Origin: Rhynchopus sp. YZ270_cl-10
Taxonomy: Eukaryota > Euglenozoa > Diplonemea > Diplonemida > Diplonemidae
Length of the DNA: 64,000 nucleotides
Assembly: GCA_964035575.1 (NCBI GenBank)
Contig: OZ037853.1
Coordinates: 1,520,501-1,584,500, forward strand
Direction: 5' to 3'
Shown here: in pieces, positions 63,300 to 64,000 of the stretch
Numbering within the stretch: the first letter of the stretch is position 1
Layout: the number at the start of each line of letters is the position of its first letter
Notes under the pieces: generated by a model
What the model was told of the DNA's origin: nothing
The model's database searches: none
Seen by the model: the letters and a program-made list of their open reading frames with translations, nothing else
Position numbers and translations under genes: made by a program

Positions 63300-64000
63300 A
63301 CTCGCCACCGCTGTGATGAAGCGACATGCTGTGGTACATTCACAACCTTTTCTCTTCTTTGTTTTGTTTTGCCCCACGACTGACCCAACATTCGCTGCGC
63401 AATACCCTCTTTCATCGAACACCACTATCCCCTTTCCCCTAACACACAAATCAACACCATCCTGGGGTGTGAAGGAGGCAGGACCTACTTTATTTGTTTT
63501 GTTATTTTGCGCACCCAAGAGAACGGCACATTTTTTTCAACTGTCTTCTTCTCCACTTTTTTTTTCCGTTTGTGTTTTCCTCCTTGATTTTGCTTGAACC
63601 TGGGGTGAAGTTTGGTAGTGTTAAAAAAGTGGTTTTAATACCAAAAACTCCACTAAACTCCACCGAATTTCAGGCAAAAATCAGGTGGTTTTTTTGTTTT
63701 GTTTTTTTTTGTTTGGGAAGGCTCGTTTTTCCATTTAATGTTACAAAGTAACAATAAAGGGGGGGGAGGGGGTCCGACCGAAATCCGGGGAAAAAACTTT
63801 TTTTTTTGTAACAATGGCGGGAAAAAGTGGCTTTTTCCAACAACAAGAACTTGTCCATTTCGGCAGATTGACCCCACCACAGTGCGGACGGATTCCGGAA
63901 ATGCAAATGCGGGTGTTTTCGGATGTGCACGTCCACTGCGCCTTGTTGTTACAATAAATGAAAATTCGGAAAAACGGTTTTTCCGTGTAACATAGGGGGT
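63300..64000. other. Right end of the window, non-coding
   Basis: T-rich with several G runs. At 63851-63912 a diverged relative of the tandem element appears (TTGTCCATTT, GATTGACCCCACCAC, GCGGACGGATTCC). No gene supported. Confidence 0.5.

Noticed and set aside
63265-63995. Right-end open frames of 75-110 codons
   Set aside because: Phe, Lys and Gly runs from homopolymers, overlapping each other on both strands, with no family features.

Overview
This is eukaryotic, almost certainly protist, nuclear DNA. Genes are sparse and have GC-rich third codon positions. They sit in AT-rich spacers full of homopolymer runs, hairpins and transposon remains. One gene family carries a spliceosomal-type GT-AG intron. 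Several start codons lie a short way downstream of a pyrimidine-rich AG that could be a trans-splice acceptor or the end of a 5' UTR intron. The leucine-rich-repeat style (short repeats of the form C-x-SLTSIDLS) and an RNase H fragment of I/ingi-like LINE type would fit a euglenozoan such as a diplonemid, but this placement is a low-confidence inference. I see no rRNA, tRNA, CRISPR array or canonical telomere repeat.

Layout. 1-2729: a satellite of 20.5 units of about 133 bp. 2988-3557: a leucine-rich-repeat gene fragment without an ATG. 4330-9669: the most striking single gene, a 1,779-residue NLR-like protein with ankyrin, arginine-type ADP-ribosyltransferase, NACHT, pentapeptide-like and 14-blade WD40 parts, and a predicted N-myristoylation site. 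10905-11246: a small SnoaL/NTF2-like protein. 11855-58178: eight tandem genes for a secreted-then-anchored surface protein with a signal peptide, GH123-like (DUF4091) glycosidase fold, malectin-like domain, Thr/Pro-rich mucin-like stalk, one membrane helix and a short cytosolic tail. Seven starts are spaced exactly 5,666 bp apart, and the copies are virtually identical. The last copy differs: its intron is swollen from 147 bp to 2,858 bp by nested transposons, including a recognisable hAT element, and its mucin stalk is 249 residues longer. 58200-64000: a non-coding, repeat-rich flank with a 433-bp terminal-inverted-repeat element, a five-copy tandem array of a roughly 265-bp sequence, a diverged copy of the gene-cluster spacer, foldback elements, and a second satellite-like repeat that may be a distant relative of the left one.

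The genes do not form a pathway that can be read off directly. The surface glycosidase-like array suggests selection for dosage or stalk variation of a cell-surface carbohydrate-acting or carbohydrate-binding protein. The neighbouring NACHT protein carries an enzyme effector and a sensor-like WD40 region, as self/non-self or stress switches of the STAND class do. A functional link between the two is not shown by the sequence. The near-perfect array could be a very recent amplification or partly an assembly product, and should be read with that caution.
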